Shown here: piece by piece, positions 31,083-43,033 of the stretch
Numbering within the stretch: the first letter of the stretch is position 1
How the letters are laid out: each line of letters opens with the position of its first letter
Source of the DNA: Zygnema cylindricum
Lineage: Eukaryota > Streptophyta > Zygnematophyceae > Zygnematales > Zygnemataceae
Direction of reading: 5' to 3'
Assembly: GCA_037447655.1 (NCBI GenBank)
Contig: JBBHKE010000070.1
Span: forward strand, 1-64,000
Length of the DNA stretch: 64,000 nucleotides
The notes under the pieces: model-generated
Databases searched by the model: none
What the model saw: the letters and a program-made list of their open reading frames with translations, nothing else
What the model was told of the DNA's origin: nothing
Position numbers and translations under genes: made by a program

Positions 31083-33340
31083 AAAAAGATAGGAAAAAGG
31101 TTTTGGGTAGAAGCAATGAATTGTGCTAATTACCTCAAAAATAGAGTTCTTACTTCACCTATAAAAGATCAAACACCTTATGAGAGATGGACAAGCCGCA
31201 AACCATACATATCTCACTTAAAGGTTTTTGGCAGTCAAGTATTCAGTCTAGATACAGATCGGTCTAATTGGAAGCTAGATCCTAAAGGAAAACCGGGATA
31301 CTTATTAGGATATGATGAGGATGTTAAAGGATATAGAGTTTATGATCTAAAAAGGGAAGATATAATCTTCGTAAAGCATGTAGTAGTTATGGATGAAGGA
31401 AAGTCTGTGGATCCCTTCAAATATACAAAGTCAGTAAAAATCAGATTTGAGTCAAAAAATTCCGATGACTTTGAGCTTCCTAACTATCCAGGTATTAGAG
31501 AAGATGACATTCTTGCAGGTACAAATCGGACCGAAAAGGACTCGGCTGCGGAAACTCCACTGACAACTCTACCCGAAGCGGAAGACGTGGTGGAAATTGA
31601 TTCGAAATCAAGGGATAAGGGAGAAGCCTAGATTGCTCGCAAGAATCCACGAGAACCATCTATTCCGGCCTCAAATTTTGAGAGGGGGAGGAGAAGTAGC
31701 AAAAGATTGCAAGAAAAACAAGTTAATAACAAGGTAACAAAACTATCTCATCAAGATAAACCTCAAACTTATGGAGAGGCAATGACGTATCCTGAAAGAA
31801 ATCGGTGGAAGAAAGCCATCAATGAGGAGATGGCCTCATTTATGGCAGCCGATACTTGGGAGCTGGTGGATTGTCCACCTAACCGAAAACCAATCGGTTG
31901 TAAGTGGGTTTTCAAATTAAAACTAAACCCATATAACACAATCACGCGCTACAAGGCCAGATTAGTGGCAAAGGGATTTACACAAAAGGAGGGAATTGAC
32001 TACGAGGAAACCTTTGCCCCGGTGGTCAGATTTCCCTCCGTCCGCATACTTCTCAGCCTGGCAGCAGCGGAAGACATGGAAGTGCACCAGATGGACATCA
32101 AGACAGCCTTTTTGCATGGAGAATTGGAAGAGGAGATCTTCATGCGACAACCCGAAGGGTTTGTGGAGGAAGGAGAGGAGAGTAAGGTATGCCGGCTGAT
32201 TAAATCTCTTTATGGTTTGAAACAGGCGCCTCGACAGTGGAATAAGAAGCTTGATGAGTTTCTTACCGGTCTAGGATATATCCGGATCAGCTCAGATCAC
32301 TCAATCTATGTTTTCGAAGATGAGGAAGGTTTTATATTTATTGCAATTTATGTTGATGATTTGCTTGTTTTAAGTAAATCAATGGAAAAAATTAATAAAC
32401 TGAAAACCGATCTTAAGGGGAGATTTGAAATGAAGGATATGGGGGAAGCAAAATATATTTTGGGAATTCAAGTAGAGAGAGACCGAAAAAGAAAAATTAT
32501 AAGATTGACTCAAAAGGGAACAATAGGGAACATGCTTGAAAAAATTCAAATGGATAAAGCTAATAGTTGTACAACTCAAATGGAGTTGAAGAAGGGAAGT
32601 GAGGGGAGTGAGGAAGAAAGAGTCATAGTCTTACACGAGGAATTATATCCTGAAGAACAGAAGTTCATGCAGACTATTCCTTACAGGCAAGTAGTGGGAA
32701 GTCTAATATATTTTATGAATTGTACCCGGCCGGATTTAGCTGCAACTGTAGGAGTGCTGAGTAGAAGTCTAAATGCTCCCACTAAGAGGGATTTGGAGGA
32801 AGCTAAAAGAGTCCTTAGATCTTTGATAGGAACTAGGGATCTATGGTTGAATTTGGGTGGGGAGAATACTGACATCACTACTTGGAGTGATGCCAGTTAT
32901 GTTGATGCGTTGATGAGGAGATGCACTTCTGGATATGTATTATATGTGGGTGATGGGGCTTGATGTTGGAGTAGCAAACAGCAAAAAGTTATTGCTCAGT
33001 CCACCATGGAGGCTGAGTATATGGCCTCTTCCTCTGCTGTAAAAGAATTGATGTGGGTCAAGTCTTTGCTTGGTGAGTTTGGTCACCTTAAGAGTGGTGT
33101 GTAGAAAATATTTTGTGATAATCAGGCAGCAATCGCTATTTCTGCCATTCTTAAACATCATTTTCAAGCCAAACACATGGACATTAGACTCAGCTTTGTT
33201 AGAGAGAAAGTAGAAAAAAAAAATCAGTTTAGAGTACCGACCAGTTAGTGAGATGGTAGTAGATATGATAACCAAACCTGTGCCTTCCCCTAAGCTAATT
33301 TTTCTGCAAGGAGAAGTGTGGTATGAAATTAAAGATTGAC
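31083..33340 (+). pseudogene. copia pol remnant (IN end, RT, RNase H)
   Basis: A single frame with internal stops at 31629 (TAG), 32961 (TGA) and about 33102 (TAG). Order: integrase C-terminal part (RFWVEAMNCANYLKNR, TPYERWTSRKPYISHLKVFG, about 31095-31390); reverse transcriptase (GCKWVFKLKLNP, KARLVAKGFTQKEG, TAFLHGELEEEI, YGLKQAPRQWNKK and the catalytic AIYVDDLLVLS at about 32345); RNase H (TRPDLAATVGVLSR, STMEAEYMASSSAVKELMWV, CDNQAAIAIS). The catalytic core of integrase and the protease are absent. The stop inside RNase H inactivates it. Confidence 0.9.
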
Positions 33341-33357
33341 AAGAAAATAAGGGGAGT

Positions 33358-34127
33358 GTAAAAATTAATGGTCTTTTAAAGTATTTTCTAGGTCTGAATA
33401 GAAATATAGAAAAAAGCCGAGGTAGTCTACCTCTAACTTCTCTCCCCAACTCTCAAACTTGTCGCAGTCACTGAGAAATTGAAGAGGAATCTAGAGCCAT
33501 GGCTACCTAGGCTATCCAGAGGTTTACGGGATATAAATATTAGTTTATTTATAATTAAAGATATATTTGCTAAAATGTATGTGCCACCTCCAAGATTTGG
33601 TCGAGGAACCTGCCGGCCGGTAATCAACCGATAGCCGGTAGCTTTAATCGTTAAGTCTAGAGATAGTGTTACGTAATATTTGGTTTGATAATTAATGAAA
33701 CATTAATACATAGGATAGTTCATTTAGCTGAAGTAGTTTTACGGTATACATAGATCGAGTAATGTAAAAGTACGGATTATGGTACATATAAGAAACGAGT
33801 ACCGCGCATTTATTTCTTTACGAAAATGAATACCGCGCATGTATTTATTACGGCTACGATTAAATTTGAATTTAATCGGACGGCCGAAATTAAACGCCGA
33901 GATCGCGGAAGAGAATTTCGGCTGTTTTTGATCATCGCCACATCGGATGACACGTGGCGAAATGACATTGGATCGCGTCATCTCCGAGGATTAAGGGAGC
34001 GAATCCGGATATACCATGTGTCGACATTTAGGGCATGTTGTACAATGTTCGTACAGAAAGTACACATGCAACTGTACTTTTGTGTACGGAGGAGTAATCT
34101 GATTGGCTCCGTACATCAGTAGATAGA
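33358..34127. other. Putative 3' LTR region and unassigned sequence
   Basis: It begins TGTAAAAATTAATGGTC after the purine tract and could be the start of the copia 3' LTR, but no matching 5' copy exists in the window. The remaining 770 bp up to the second 300-bp repeat is unrecognised. An open frame at 33826-34122 has no motif. Confidence 0.35.
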
Positions 34128-34428
34128 TTCTGTGAGAGAGATAGGACTTAGAAAAATTAGGAGATAGGACCCTCTCTCCCAGAGAGCTTCTGTACAAAAG
34201 GTCAACTTTGACCCTCCATAACTTACTGCTCAAGGGAGCAAATTCAAAGATTCTTTTTGCTATCTACTTAGGGGAGTCTTGCCTTCACAGGGGTGAAGTT
34301 GGTCAAAGTTTTTGTCTGCCATGGTGGCAGTTGTTCTTGCTGAAACACAAATGGGTCAGGGTTATCCTAGAGGCTTCTTGGAAGCTGTCCACCATGAGGA
34401 CTTCCAGAGGTCGCAGAGTTTCAGAACA
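34128..34428. repeat. 300-bp direct repeat, copy 2 (LTR-like)
   Basis: Second copy of 29874-30176; see there. Read on the minus strand it starts near TGTTCTGAAACTCTGCG and ends CAGAATCTA, without the primer-site-like word that follows copy 1. Confidence 0.75.
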
Positions 34429-34476
34429 ACACAACATATTGGCCAAATATCAATATACTAAGTCGAAGCTTTCCTA

Positions 34477-34692
34477 TTACAATGGTTTGACTCTCATTCT
34501 ACTATCCTTCACACTACTAAAAGACTTTTCTCCATATAGAACACTCATCCTTCCACCTCCTAAAATACCTATTAACGACTGACTAAAAACTACCATTAGC
34601 ACTTCATGAGAGAACGACATGAGGGCGGCGGAGTCCATAGGCGCACGTGCACCTAACATGACATTCAAGCGCCGAAACAGATTGGCGTGCAC
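34477..34692 (-). pseudogene. Possible copia gag fragment
   Basis: A 71-codon minus-strand frame contains LYGEKSFSSVKDSRMRVKPL, resembling the L.G...LS.EEV...LL..E.R.K tail of copia Gag, preceded by a SLIGILGGG stretch where SLP.S... is expected. It lies just upstream (minus strand) of the LTR-like repeat at 34128-34428. The match is weak. Confidence 0.35.
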
Positions 34693-34868
34693 TTAAAAGA
34701 ATATAATTCAAACAGTGCACTAAACAACAATAACAACCGAACGAAATATAAACTGACATGGTTCACAAAATAATAACACCAAACTTCATGGCGCCCTAGA
34801 AACGTGCGCCCAACCAAATTCTACGCACATAATCACTTAATTGCCGAACCAAACAAAACATAACCTAA

Positions 34869-35100
34869 CATCCCTCCCCCTACCCCTTCCCTTCCCCCTC
34901 TCCACCCCCCTCCCTCTCCCTCACCTCGTCCCCCTCATCCTCCCCCTCTCCCTCTCCCTCTCTATCTCCCTCTCCCTCTCCCTCTCCCTCTCTTTTTGCC
35001 TCTCCCACTCCCCCTCCCTCTCCCTCTCTGTCTCCCTCTCTCCCTCTTCCCCTCCCTCTCCCCCCCCTCTGTCTCTCCCTCTCCCCTCTCCCCTTTCTCA
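34869..35100 (+). repeat. CT-rich tract
   Basis: About 230 bp of CCCTCTCC/CTCCCC words. Frames across it are low-complexity. Confidence 0.95.
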
Positions 35101-35342
35101 CATGTTCAATTGTGTACTATGTGAACAAGGGGCTACACTATGGGAATGTGTATCCCAATTTACTATTAGATTGATAAATTAGAGTTTGTGTTTTGTTGGC
35201 GCGAGGTCATGAAACCCAATATAGCGTTAATAACACTATTTTTATTTTTACACTAATTATTTTTTTACACCAAGCAATTCACTATGTAGTTTTGTCGTGC
35301 TAAGCAAAAACGTGCACAGACTTTGGTGTAAAACTAAAGGAC
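35101..35342. other. Unassigned stretch
   Basis: AT-rich with words of the TA-element interior (GCGTTAATAACACTATTTTT). No gene. Confidence 0.4.
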
Positions 35343-36245
35343 AACGTGATTCGCTATTAGCGCTGAAAAGATACTACAGTTAAAATCAATATTAGCCTTA
35401 TGTACTCTATATCGGCACCCCAAAATTTTGACATTGATACCTTAAATAGAACAAATTACACTATTTAAGGTCGTGGACCATAATCTGCCACGGTTCCTAG
35501 GACTAAATTAGAATGAATGACGCTATTTTTTTTTATACTCTAATAATTTCTATAGTCTAATAACGATTCGCGGTGTAGTACACCGCAAATCGTTATTATT
35601 GTCAAAGTTTAAATAGCGTTAAAAAAAAATAGTGTTATTGATTCTAATTTAGTGCGAGAGACGTGGCAGATTATGGTCCATGTCTTTAAATAGCGTTTTT
35701 AATTCTATTTCGGGAATAAAATCAAAATTTTAAGAACCCAAATTAGAGTTATTGACACTAATAACGATTGGCGGTGTAGCGATGCACGGTGTACACTACA
35801 CCGTGAATCGTTATTAGACTATAAAAATTTTTAGTGTCAAGTATTAAATAGTGTCATTCGTTCTAATTTAGTGCCAGGAGATGTGGCAGGTTATGGTCCA
35901 CGTACCTAAATAGTGTAATTTGTTCTATTTAAGGTATCAATGTCAATTTTGGGGTGCCGATATAGAGTACATACGGCTTATAACGATTCAAGGTGTATTT
36001 AAAAATAGTACACCGCGAATCGTAATTAGAGTAAATATCTCTAATTCGGTTGCTCAAAATTTTGACTCTATCACATTAAATATAGTTAATGATTCTAATT
36101 TTTTCACTAATCTATTTAAGGGAAGGTTTAATTAGCGTAAAAAATTCCAATATAGGTTTTTTTTAAATAGTGTGAAGTACGGCCGACGTCCGACTGTGCA
36201 AAATTGTACTTTTATAAGTAAGAAGGTAGAAATAATGATTTAATT
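35343..36245. mobile_element. Cluster of four abutting TA-flanked elements
   Basis: E1, about 35343-35575, reverse of E3. E2, 35581-35776 (196 bp). E3, 35799-35995 (197 bp), opening CACCGTGAATCGTTATTAG and closing TAACGATTCAAGGTG. E4, from 36011, opening CACCGCGAATCGTAATTAGAG and matching the left part of 5153-5653 before truncation near 36245. Each border I can place has a TA next to it; E1 and E2 are separated by only GTA-type bases. None encodes protein. Confidence 0.7.
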
Positions 36246-37131
36246 GAATCGCGCTTGCACGTGAAATGGCACTAAACAAAAAAATTAATTACATCGAAAA
36301 AGAGCCGATCGCATAACTCTCGTCCGTCGACAGCATCGTCGTCAGTGTGAACATATTTGGTACAATTTTGTACATTTCCCGTAAAATTTCTGTACAGTTT
36401 ACCAAACAAAAAGTACTACAAAGTGCAGCGTATCCTTTAGTCAAAGTCCGTACTTTTTCGTACAAAACCGTACAGCTCCCGTAAATTTTCTGCTCAGTTT
36501 ACCGGACAGAAAGTGCATCACGATTTTTTGCGATTTGTTTCAACAGTCAGGAATTATACGTATTAATCGGAAAAATGGAAAAATCGCGCGATTTGAGCAA
36601 CAGGGCTGCAAATGATTACCGATACACAACACAATTAAATAGATTATAACGACAAGATAATGACTTCTTCGTCCGTGTGAACGGTGGTTAACGAATCTAC
36701 CGTCAGAAAATGCGGAGTCTACACAGCCTCATGGCGCGAGCCACGTTTCATTTCTACACGTGTGATCGTTTACACGCCAAGAACACGCCATGTGTGCGCG
36801 GAGAGTCCACACTAAAAAATAGTTCACCTCGACATATTGTCTTTTCAGCCTCATATCGTAAAGCAGCGTACGGACACCGAAAGTATTCATGTTTTAGGTT
36901 TTAGAAATTTATGCTCTTGTACTTTTGCGTACGAAAAAGACAAAAAACCGTACGCTACATTTAGTGCGCAGGGTACAGGGATACGAAAATAGCAAATATA
37001 AAAAATGCGAAAGTTCTACCTTCCTAGGTTTTAGTGTGCGAAAACAATTGGAAACGCTCCTTACTGTAACCTTGTATAATACGCATACTCTACGAGAAAA
37101 CTACGTACATAATTAAATATATACTGTAAAG
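36246..37131. other. GTAC-rich, hAT-related stretch
   Basis: 36330-36610 is a partial copy of the CATAGTTGTTCA family (AAAAATCGCGCGATTTGAGC, CGTACAGTTTACC words). 36611-37131 is unassigned; short frames at 36710-36904 and 36925-37116 have no motif. Confidence 0.4.
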
Positions 37132-37612
37132 CTAGTTGTTCACAGCGTTTAGTGCAAACGATTTAATCGCGACGAACTATACGTAACAAAAGCATTGAAC
37201 CTTTTGAAAAAATAGTTAAAATCGTTAATGAATTTTCATCCGTACTAATCCGTACATGTAAACAAAACTAAATTTCACATATACTGCAGTTTGTACATTT
37301 TTCGTACATTTTACGTATCTTTTCGTTTTAGTCCGTACATTTTTGGAAAAATTCCGTACATTCCCGGAAAATTTATGTTCAGTTTACCGGAGAGAAAGTA
37401 TGACGAAGTGCAACTTATTATTTCGCCAAATTCCGTACATTTACCGTACAAAATCGTACAGCAATCTTAAAATGCCGTACAGTTTCCGTGAAATAGCCGC
37501 TCAGTTTTCCGGACAGAAAGTACATCGCGTTTTTTTTCCGATTTATTCAAAAGTCACGAACTATACGTTTTAATCGGAAAAAGGAAAAAATCGCGCGATT
37601 TGAACAACTATG
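37132..37612 (-). mobile_element. hAT-like element, 481 bp, perfect target duplication
   Basis: It opens CTAGTTGTTCACAGCG and closes CGCGCGATTTGAACAACTATG's last bases. The perfect 8-bp duplication CTGTAAAG flanks it at 37124-37131 and 37613-37620. It is the reverse of the element at 15983-16749, shorter by an internal deletion. The interior is GTAC-rich and non-coding. Confidence 0.85.
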
Positions 37613-37620
37613 CTGTAAAG

Positions 37621-38407
37621 TCGAAAAGAGTGTGCATAATATATGGATATCGTATAGTATGTTTAATTGTACGATAAAACAGTATATTTGAATTGTCTAA
37701 TTGTTTTCACAGGAGCCTATGCGAAACGCGGCGCATGCTTAAAAGAGGATAATGGAAGGTGACACGTGGCTAGTTTGTTTCGATGGGATGTCAAGATGCG
37801 GAAGCTTTGACCATGTGTACGGACATCTTGAAGATTGTACATAATTTTTTAAAGATGCATTGAGAGTTGACACCCTAATTAGAATTGGATTCCGTCTCCT
37901 TTTATCGCTGTACCTGGTCTATGGATCTGTCTTCTAGTGAATTTTTCCCGAAAAATAAACTGGCTAAATGCTATGAACCCTTTGGGTCAGCGAATTGTAC
38001 CTTGTGACGTCATCCACTGCGTCATCCACGTCGTTTCTGCCATAAAATGCATCGAATCGCATGCGATACGATGTCTTTCACTTTTTTTTAATTCGATTCT
38101 GTACACTGGGTATCGCTATTCGTGTCTTTCGCTTTTTTTTTGGCACTAAAAAAAACATTTTTTTCTTCGTACACATTTTTCGCATCGATGATCTGACGGT
38201 CGCGATTGAAATTTGTGATTCAAGCTTCCAATCGGCAGTCTCAAATTGAGAATCGGACAATTGTGTACGGAGAAAAGATGATTTAAGTGGCGAAAAAAAC
38301 ATCAACTCTAATAGCGATATATGGTGTAGTTCACCGCTCATCAAGACGAAATTCGGTTGACCGCTCCCATACCCTTCCTCAATGTCCTTTTGACTGTTAG
38401 TTACGCC
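37621..38407. other. Unassigned stretch
   Basis: 38283-38335 is a reverse match to the TA-element end at 6887 (GGCGAAAAAAACATCAACTC, GGTGTAG). Frames at 37937-38410 have no motif. No gene. Confidence 0.35.
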
Positions 38408-39010
38408 CATAGATGTCCAATTCGTACGGATGTTGACTTTTCTGTGAAAATTACGTAATATTCGTCGATTTCATACTTTTCGTAAAATTCGTATAGATTT
38501 CTATATACAGACATGTTAGAAAATGTACGAAAAGCGAAATACTAGAAAATCCTTAAAAAAACTTTAAAATTACGAACAACTAACATAAATGTACAAAATT
38601 ATACGGAAAGTGTACCCTACAAACCTAATAATACGACAAATCTTTGTCAACCGTACTGACATATATAGGAACTTACGGCAATGTAACCCTATAATTCCCC
38701 CTTATAATAAACCTATGTAGTACGGATATGTACAAACATTGCACGTAAATATACGAAAAATGTAGCGCAATTGTACTGAATTATACGAAATTGTACAGCG
38801 AATATCCTTCAAACCCTAAAATTAATATCCCTAACAAGTACGGAAACAAAAGGCCACTGTACGTACATGTATGAAAAGTGTGCGGCAGTTATACTGAATA
38901 TACGGAATTAAAGGAAATGTACTCTAAAACCCTAAAAATCATTTATATAACCCTAAAAAGTACAAACATATACGGACACTGAATATAACTGTACGAAAAA
39001 AGTACGGGTG
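38408..39010 (+). mobile_element. hAT-like element remnant, GTAC and CCCTAAA rich
   Basis: It opens CATAGATGTCCAATTCGTACG, as does 48869. The body then alternates TGTACGG / TACGTACATG words with CCCTAAAA words, like 48869-49334. No right end or target duplication found. Confidence 0.5.
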
Positions 39011-40430
39011 CAATGGAAGGTACTTTATTATACAAAGTCAATAATATAATACAGTATGTTATATAGTAATATTGTATGCATACTATATATTTTTTAAGTA
39101 ATCACCGATATGGAATTTGTTGGTCTCAGACCAATATATCGGAACCTCTGACCGTTCGATATCCGATAACTATCGGTATCGGCGTTATCGCGATGAGTTT
39201 TTTACCGATACACAACACTAGTAAATAGTAATTACAAATAAGGTTACGGTACGGAAGCCGCTGTACTTTTTCAATCCGTGCTTCTTCTTACGTGCACTAC
39301 ACCGCCAATCGTTATTAGCGTGTAAGTTTTTTTAGCGTATAAAAATAATTACTGTTGTGTACGCTATTTAAGAATTTGAAAATTTTGGAAAAAATCATAC
39401 ATTCTAATTGTTTGGTTATGGTAATTTAGATCTTTGAAAAAAAAAATGTCGGTCGCAAACATGCTTATACTAATATAGGTCTCCGTACAAAATCTGACAA
39501 ATCGTACACAAATCGTACATTCACACGGTCGAAACGCGGCTGTCGGACGAATATGTGCGAGCGGTCTAGGTTTATAAAAGTACAGTCCAGGGTTTATAAA
39601 AGTACAATCAAGGTTTATAAAAGTACAGTACGTTACAACTGCTGCAAATTGAAAAATTGTCCTGCGATCACTTGCATTGATTGCCATCTCTGTCGTTAAG
39701 TAGCTATAAACAGAATTCCAATCTTCCAGAAGTCCAACTGTCCAATGGTTCAAACTTCCAAAATTCGTTTTCTGTCTAGTCAAAAACTGAAAAACGGGAA
39801 CTTCCAAGGGAACAAAGCGTTCTATGTAGAGCCATGACTTAAATAGTTAAATACCGTAAGCGGTAAGCCGCTTGGCGACAACATTGGTCGAATTTTTTGG
39901 CATATCTGTTTTTTAGGTTTTTTAATTTTTTTCTAAACTAAATAATTAGCTTTGTAGTGATCCACATCGACATTCATACTGTACGGTTAAAATCCGTACC
40001 GTTTAATAGGATGCATGAACGGTTGAGATTCATCCTAAACTGAAATCGGTACCTTTGCGACTGGCAATTCATCCCCGATTCGATTCTTTTCCATAATTTT
40101 TTGTTTTCTTTTCACTTTTTGCGACGTTTGTGACTTTTTGTCGCCTTGCGAACTGTACTATTTTTCGTACTCTTCCCATATCTATCCAAACCTGACAAAA
40201 GACACCGATATATAATTTTCCGTACAATTACGACAATATTTTTTGTCTTTATGGTAAACGTTTTTCTTCCAAAAACGACCGACATATTCGAATTCTCATG
40301 TACTTTTCCGCCAAGAAAAAGTTAAACTTGTACCATGACCGTACAAAAAAGTACACCTCATATCATCCGACAGTCTCCGCCGCATACCAGTGACGTGGTG
40401 ACACATCACTTGTAACGATGTCTAAACCAC
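39011..40430. other. Repeat ends and unassigned stretch
   Basis: 39100-39222 is the right part of a GATATATCG-type element ending CGATACACAACACTAG. A TA-element end (CACCGCCAATCGTTATTAGC) starts at 39300. 39569-39632 holds three 22-bp copies of GGTTTATAAAAGTACA. The minus-strand frame 39364-39807 crosses these repeats and is not supported. The rest is unrecognised. Confidence 0.4.
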
Positions 40431-40682
40431 GTGGCACTACATAATTCGAACTGGAACAGTGTCGAATCTCTGCTGACGTGGCGTGACAATCGTCCCGGAG
40501 GAGAATTCGCCTTGTGGACAAAATGTCGGTGGCGCATCAGAATTCGGATTTGGCAGATTATATCTCTGCCGCAGAAATCTGTACGGAAGGACTATCCCGA
40601 AGCCCAAAATGTACGAAAAAAGTACAGGAACGACACTCTTCTTAAATGCGGGGATTGTACAGAGAAGCGTTGAACGTAAGTG

Positions 40683-41007
40683 CGAGAGGGAGAGGGAGAG
40701 GGAGAGGGAGAGGGAGAGGGAGAGGGAGGGGGAAGAGAGAGAGAGAGAGAGAGAGGAAAGAGGTAAGGGAGGGAGGGAGGGATACGGGTTATTGGAAGGT
40801 GGGAGAGAAGGGGAAAATTTGAACGGAGAGAGGAAAAGAGAGAGAGAGAGAGAGTGAGAGAGAGAGAGGGATAGGATTGCTGGAGGGACAAGGGGAGAGG
40901 GAAAGAGAGAGGGAGGGAGAGAGAGAGGGAGGAAGAGAGAGGGAGGAAGAGAGAGGGAGGAAGAGAGAGGGAGACCGAGAATTGAAAGAGGGAGAGAAAG
41001 AGAGAGA

Positions 41008-41102
<95 letters not shown>

Positions 41103-41960
41103 GAGGGTTTAGTGGGCAGTTGTACATAACTGACATCAGTGGAGGTATTGACACGTGTGAAGGTGAGAGAGACAGGGAGGAAAAGGAAAAGAGAGAGGAA
41201 GAGGGGAGGGAGAGGAGGAAAACTAAGGGGAAGGGCTGAAGGAGGGAGGCAGAAAGGGAGGGGGGAGAGAGAGGAGGAAGGTGAGGTGGTGGAGGAGGGA
41301 GACGGGGAGGAGGGAGATGGGGAAGAGGGAGGAGAGGAGGGAGGGAGCTCGGGAGGAGAGGGAAGGGGAACGATGGAAACGGGATGGAAGGACAGGAGAT
41401 GGGAAAGAGGGGAAGGAGGAGGAGAAGTAGGGGAAGGGGGAGGTTGGGAGTGGAGAGGAGGGAGCAGCTAAGTGGAGAGCAATATGGGGGGAGGGAGAGG
41501 GGGGGAAGGGGGAGAGGAGGAGAGTAGAGTTTGAGAAGAATTGAAGGAGGGACCGGGGATTATGGTGGGAAGAGGGGGAGAGAGGAGAGAGTGGGGAGGG
41601 AGGATTCGGGGGAGAGATTAAGTGGAGGAGGTTTTAGAGAGGAAGACGAAAGAGGAGAGGGAAGGAGGGAGGGACAAAGAGGGGATGATGGCGGATGTGG
41701 ATGTAGGGAATAGGGTGGGATAGATAAGTGAGGAGGTTTTTGGGTGGAGGGAGGGTGGGAGAGAGTGGAAGAGGGAGAGCATGGGAGGAGGGGGGAGAGG
41801 GAGGGAGAGAGCACGAGAGGGAGAGGAAGAGAGAAGCGGAGAGGGAAAGGGAGAGAAAGAGGGAACAAACTGGGAAGAGAAAAGGTGAGGAAGAGAGAGA
41901 GAGAGAGAGGGGGAGAAAGGGAAATGAAGGAAAACTGAGGGAAATGAGAGAATAATTGAA
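40683..41960 (+). repeat. 1.3-kb purine tract with (GA)n core
   Basis: Almost entirely A and G on the + strand: GGGAGA repeats at 40685-40735, an uninterrupted (GA)n run at about 41011-41101, then GGGAGG/GGAAGAGG sequence to 41960 with a short mixed break at about 41102-41165. Frames through it (Arg/Glu/Gly on +, Ser/Leu/Pro on -) are artefacts. Long mirror purine runs can form triplex DNA in principle. Confidence 0.95.
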
Positions 41961-43033
41961 GATGAATCGAAAGTGAGTGAAAGTGTTAGGGAAAGGAAAA
42001 GGGTGAAAAGGAGAGATTAAGAGGTTTTACTAAACTAGTTTCCATAGATTAAGATTTTTTGTACCTTTAAGAAATTGATTAGTGTTTAAATTTTGCTTGT
42101 ATTTGGAAATCGTCTCACTCTCTCTCTCTTTAATCTTTCTCTTACTCTCTCTCTCACCACTCTCTCTCTGTCTCGTCGAGGACGGCTATGCCGCGTCGAT
42201 CGATCTGATCGCCTGACCTCTTTGCCTCCTTGCTCTCTGTCTCGCTCTCTCTCTCTCTTTCCCTCTCTCGTCAATATTGTATATCTGTGTACAGAATCTA
42301 ATCATTACAGTATAAAACCTTTTCTTTTTTTATAATCCTTTCTAAAGTATTTTTTCCTTTCCCTGCCCCTACCCTTTCCTCTATTTTTTTTTTTTTTTTT
42401 TGGGCAGGTTGACTTTGTAGATTTTTTGAATCTTCTGATTTCCATTTTTTTCATCCACATTGTTTTTCCTTCCACAAGGAGTCAAAAAAAGTATACAAAA
42501 AAGTGTAAAAAAGTACCAAAAAAGTACATGAAAAGTTGTTTTAAAAGCTAAAATTTATCTCTCCATAAAACAAACATAATCTCAAAAGAATCTTTCCTAC
42601 TTCTGTCGGAGTTAAAAAAGGAAGAAAAAAAAAGTTAAAAAAAAACATAAAGAAAAATCAAGAAAGCATTTTATATTGCCTCCTTTCAAAAAGTAATCAA
42701 AAAAATCCTCAATCAAGACCATTTAGTACAATTTAAATAAAAAAAATAAAGAGAAAGAAAAAGAACAAAAATAATTATAGACACACAACAACTTATTCAT
42801 ACATTATTTAATGCACACTTATAAATTATATATACATAATAAGCTTTTAACATATACCCATCTTTAGAATTATACACATACATACCTACTAGTTAATTTT
42901 TTACACATACTATATGTAAAATTTGAAATAAACATTCAATAAATATTACCATAAACATTAAAACAAATATTAAAGTAAATATTAAAAAATATAAAACAAA
43001 TATTCAAATAAATATCAAAATAAAGCGAAAAAA
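41961..43033. promoter_or_regulatory. Upstream region of the DCD gene
   Basis: 42115-42275 is a CT-rich tract. A TATA-like ACAGTATAAAACC lies at about 42305-42317, some 720 bp before the DCD start codon. 42360-43030 is very AT-rich with poly(T) and poly(A) runs. A promoter here is plausible from position only; no other elements identified. Confidence 0.3.

Larger units (their letters stand above)
30177..33357 (+). mobile_element. Ty1/copia retrotransposon, internally deleted and broken
   Basis: A gag remnant (30177-31080) is followed by pol lacking protease and the integrase core, then the integrase C-terminal part, reverse transcriptase, RNase H, a stop at about 33338, and a purine-rich tract (AAGAAAATAAGGGGAG) leading to a TGTAAAAATT start that would be the 3' LTR. 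Stops interrupt gag and pol in several places, so the copy is not autonomous. No full 5' LTR of this element is identified. Confidence 0.85.

Noticed and set aside
40483-41955. Arg/Glu and Ser/Leu frames over 60-124 codons
   Set aside because: Low-complexity translation of the purine tract.
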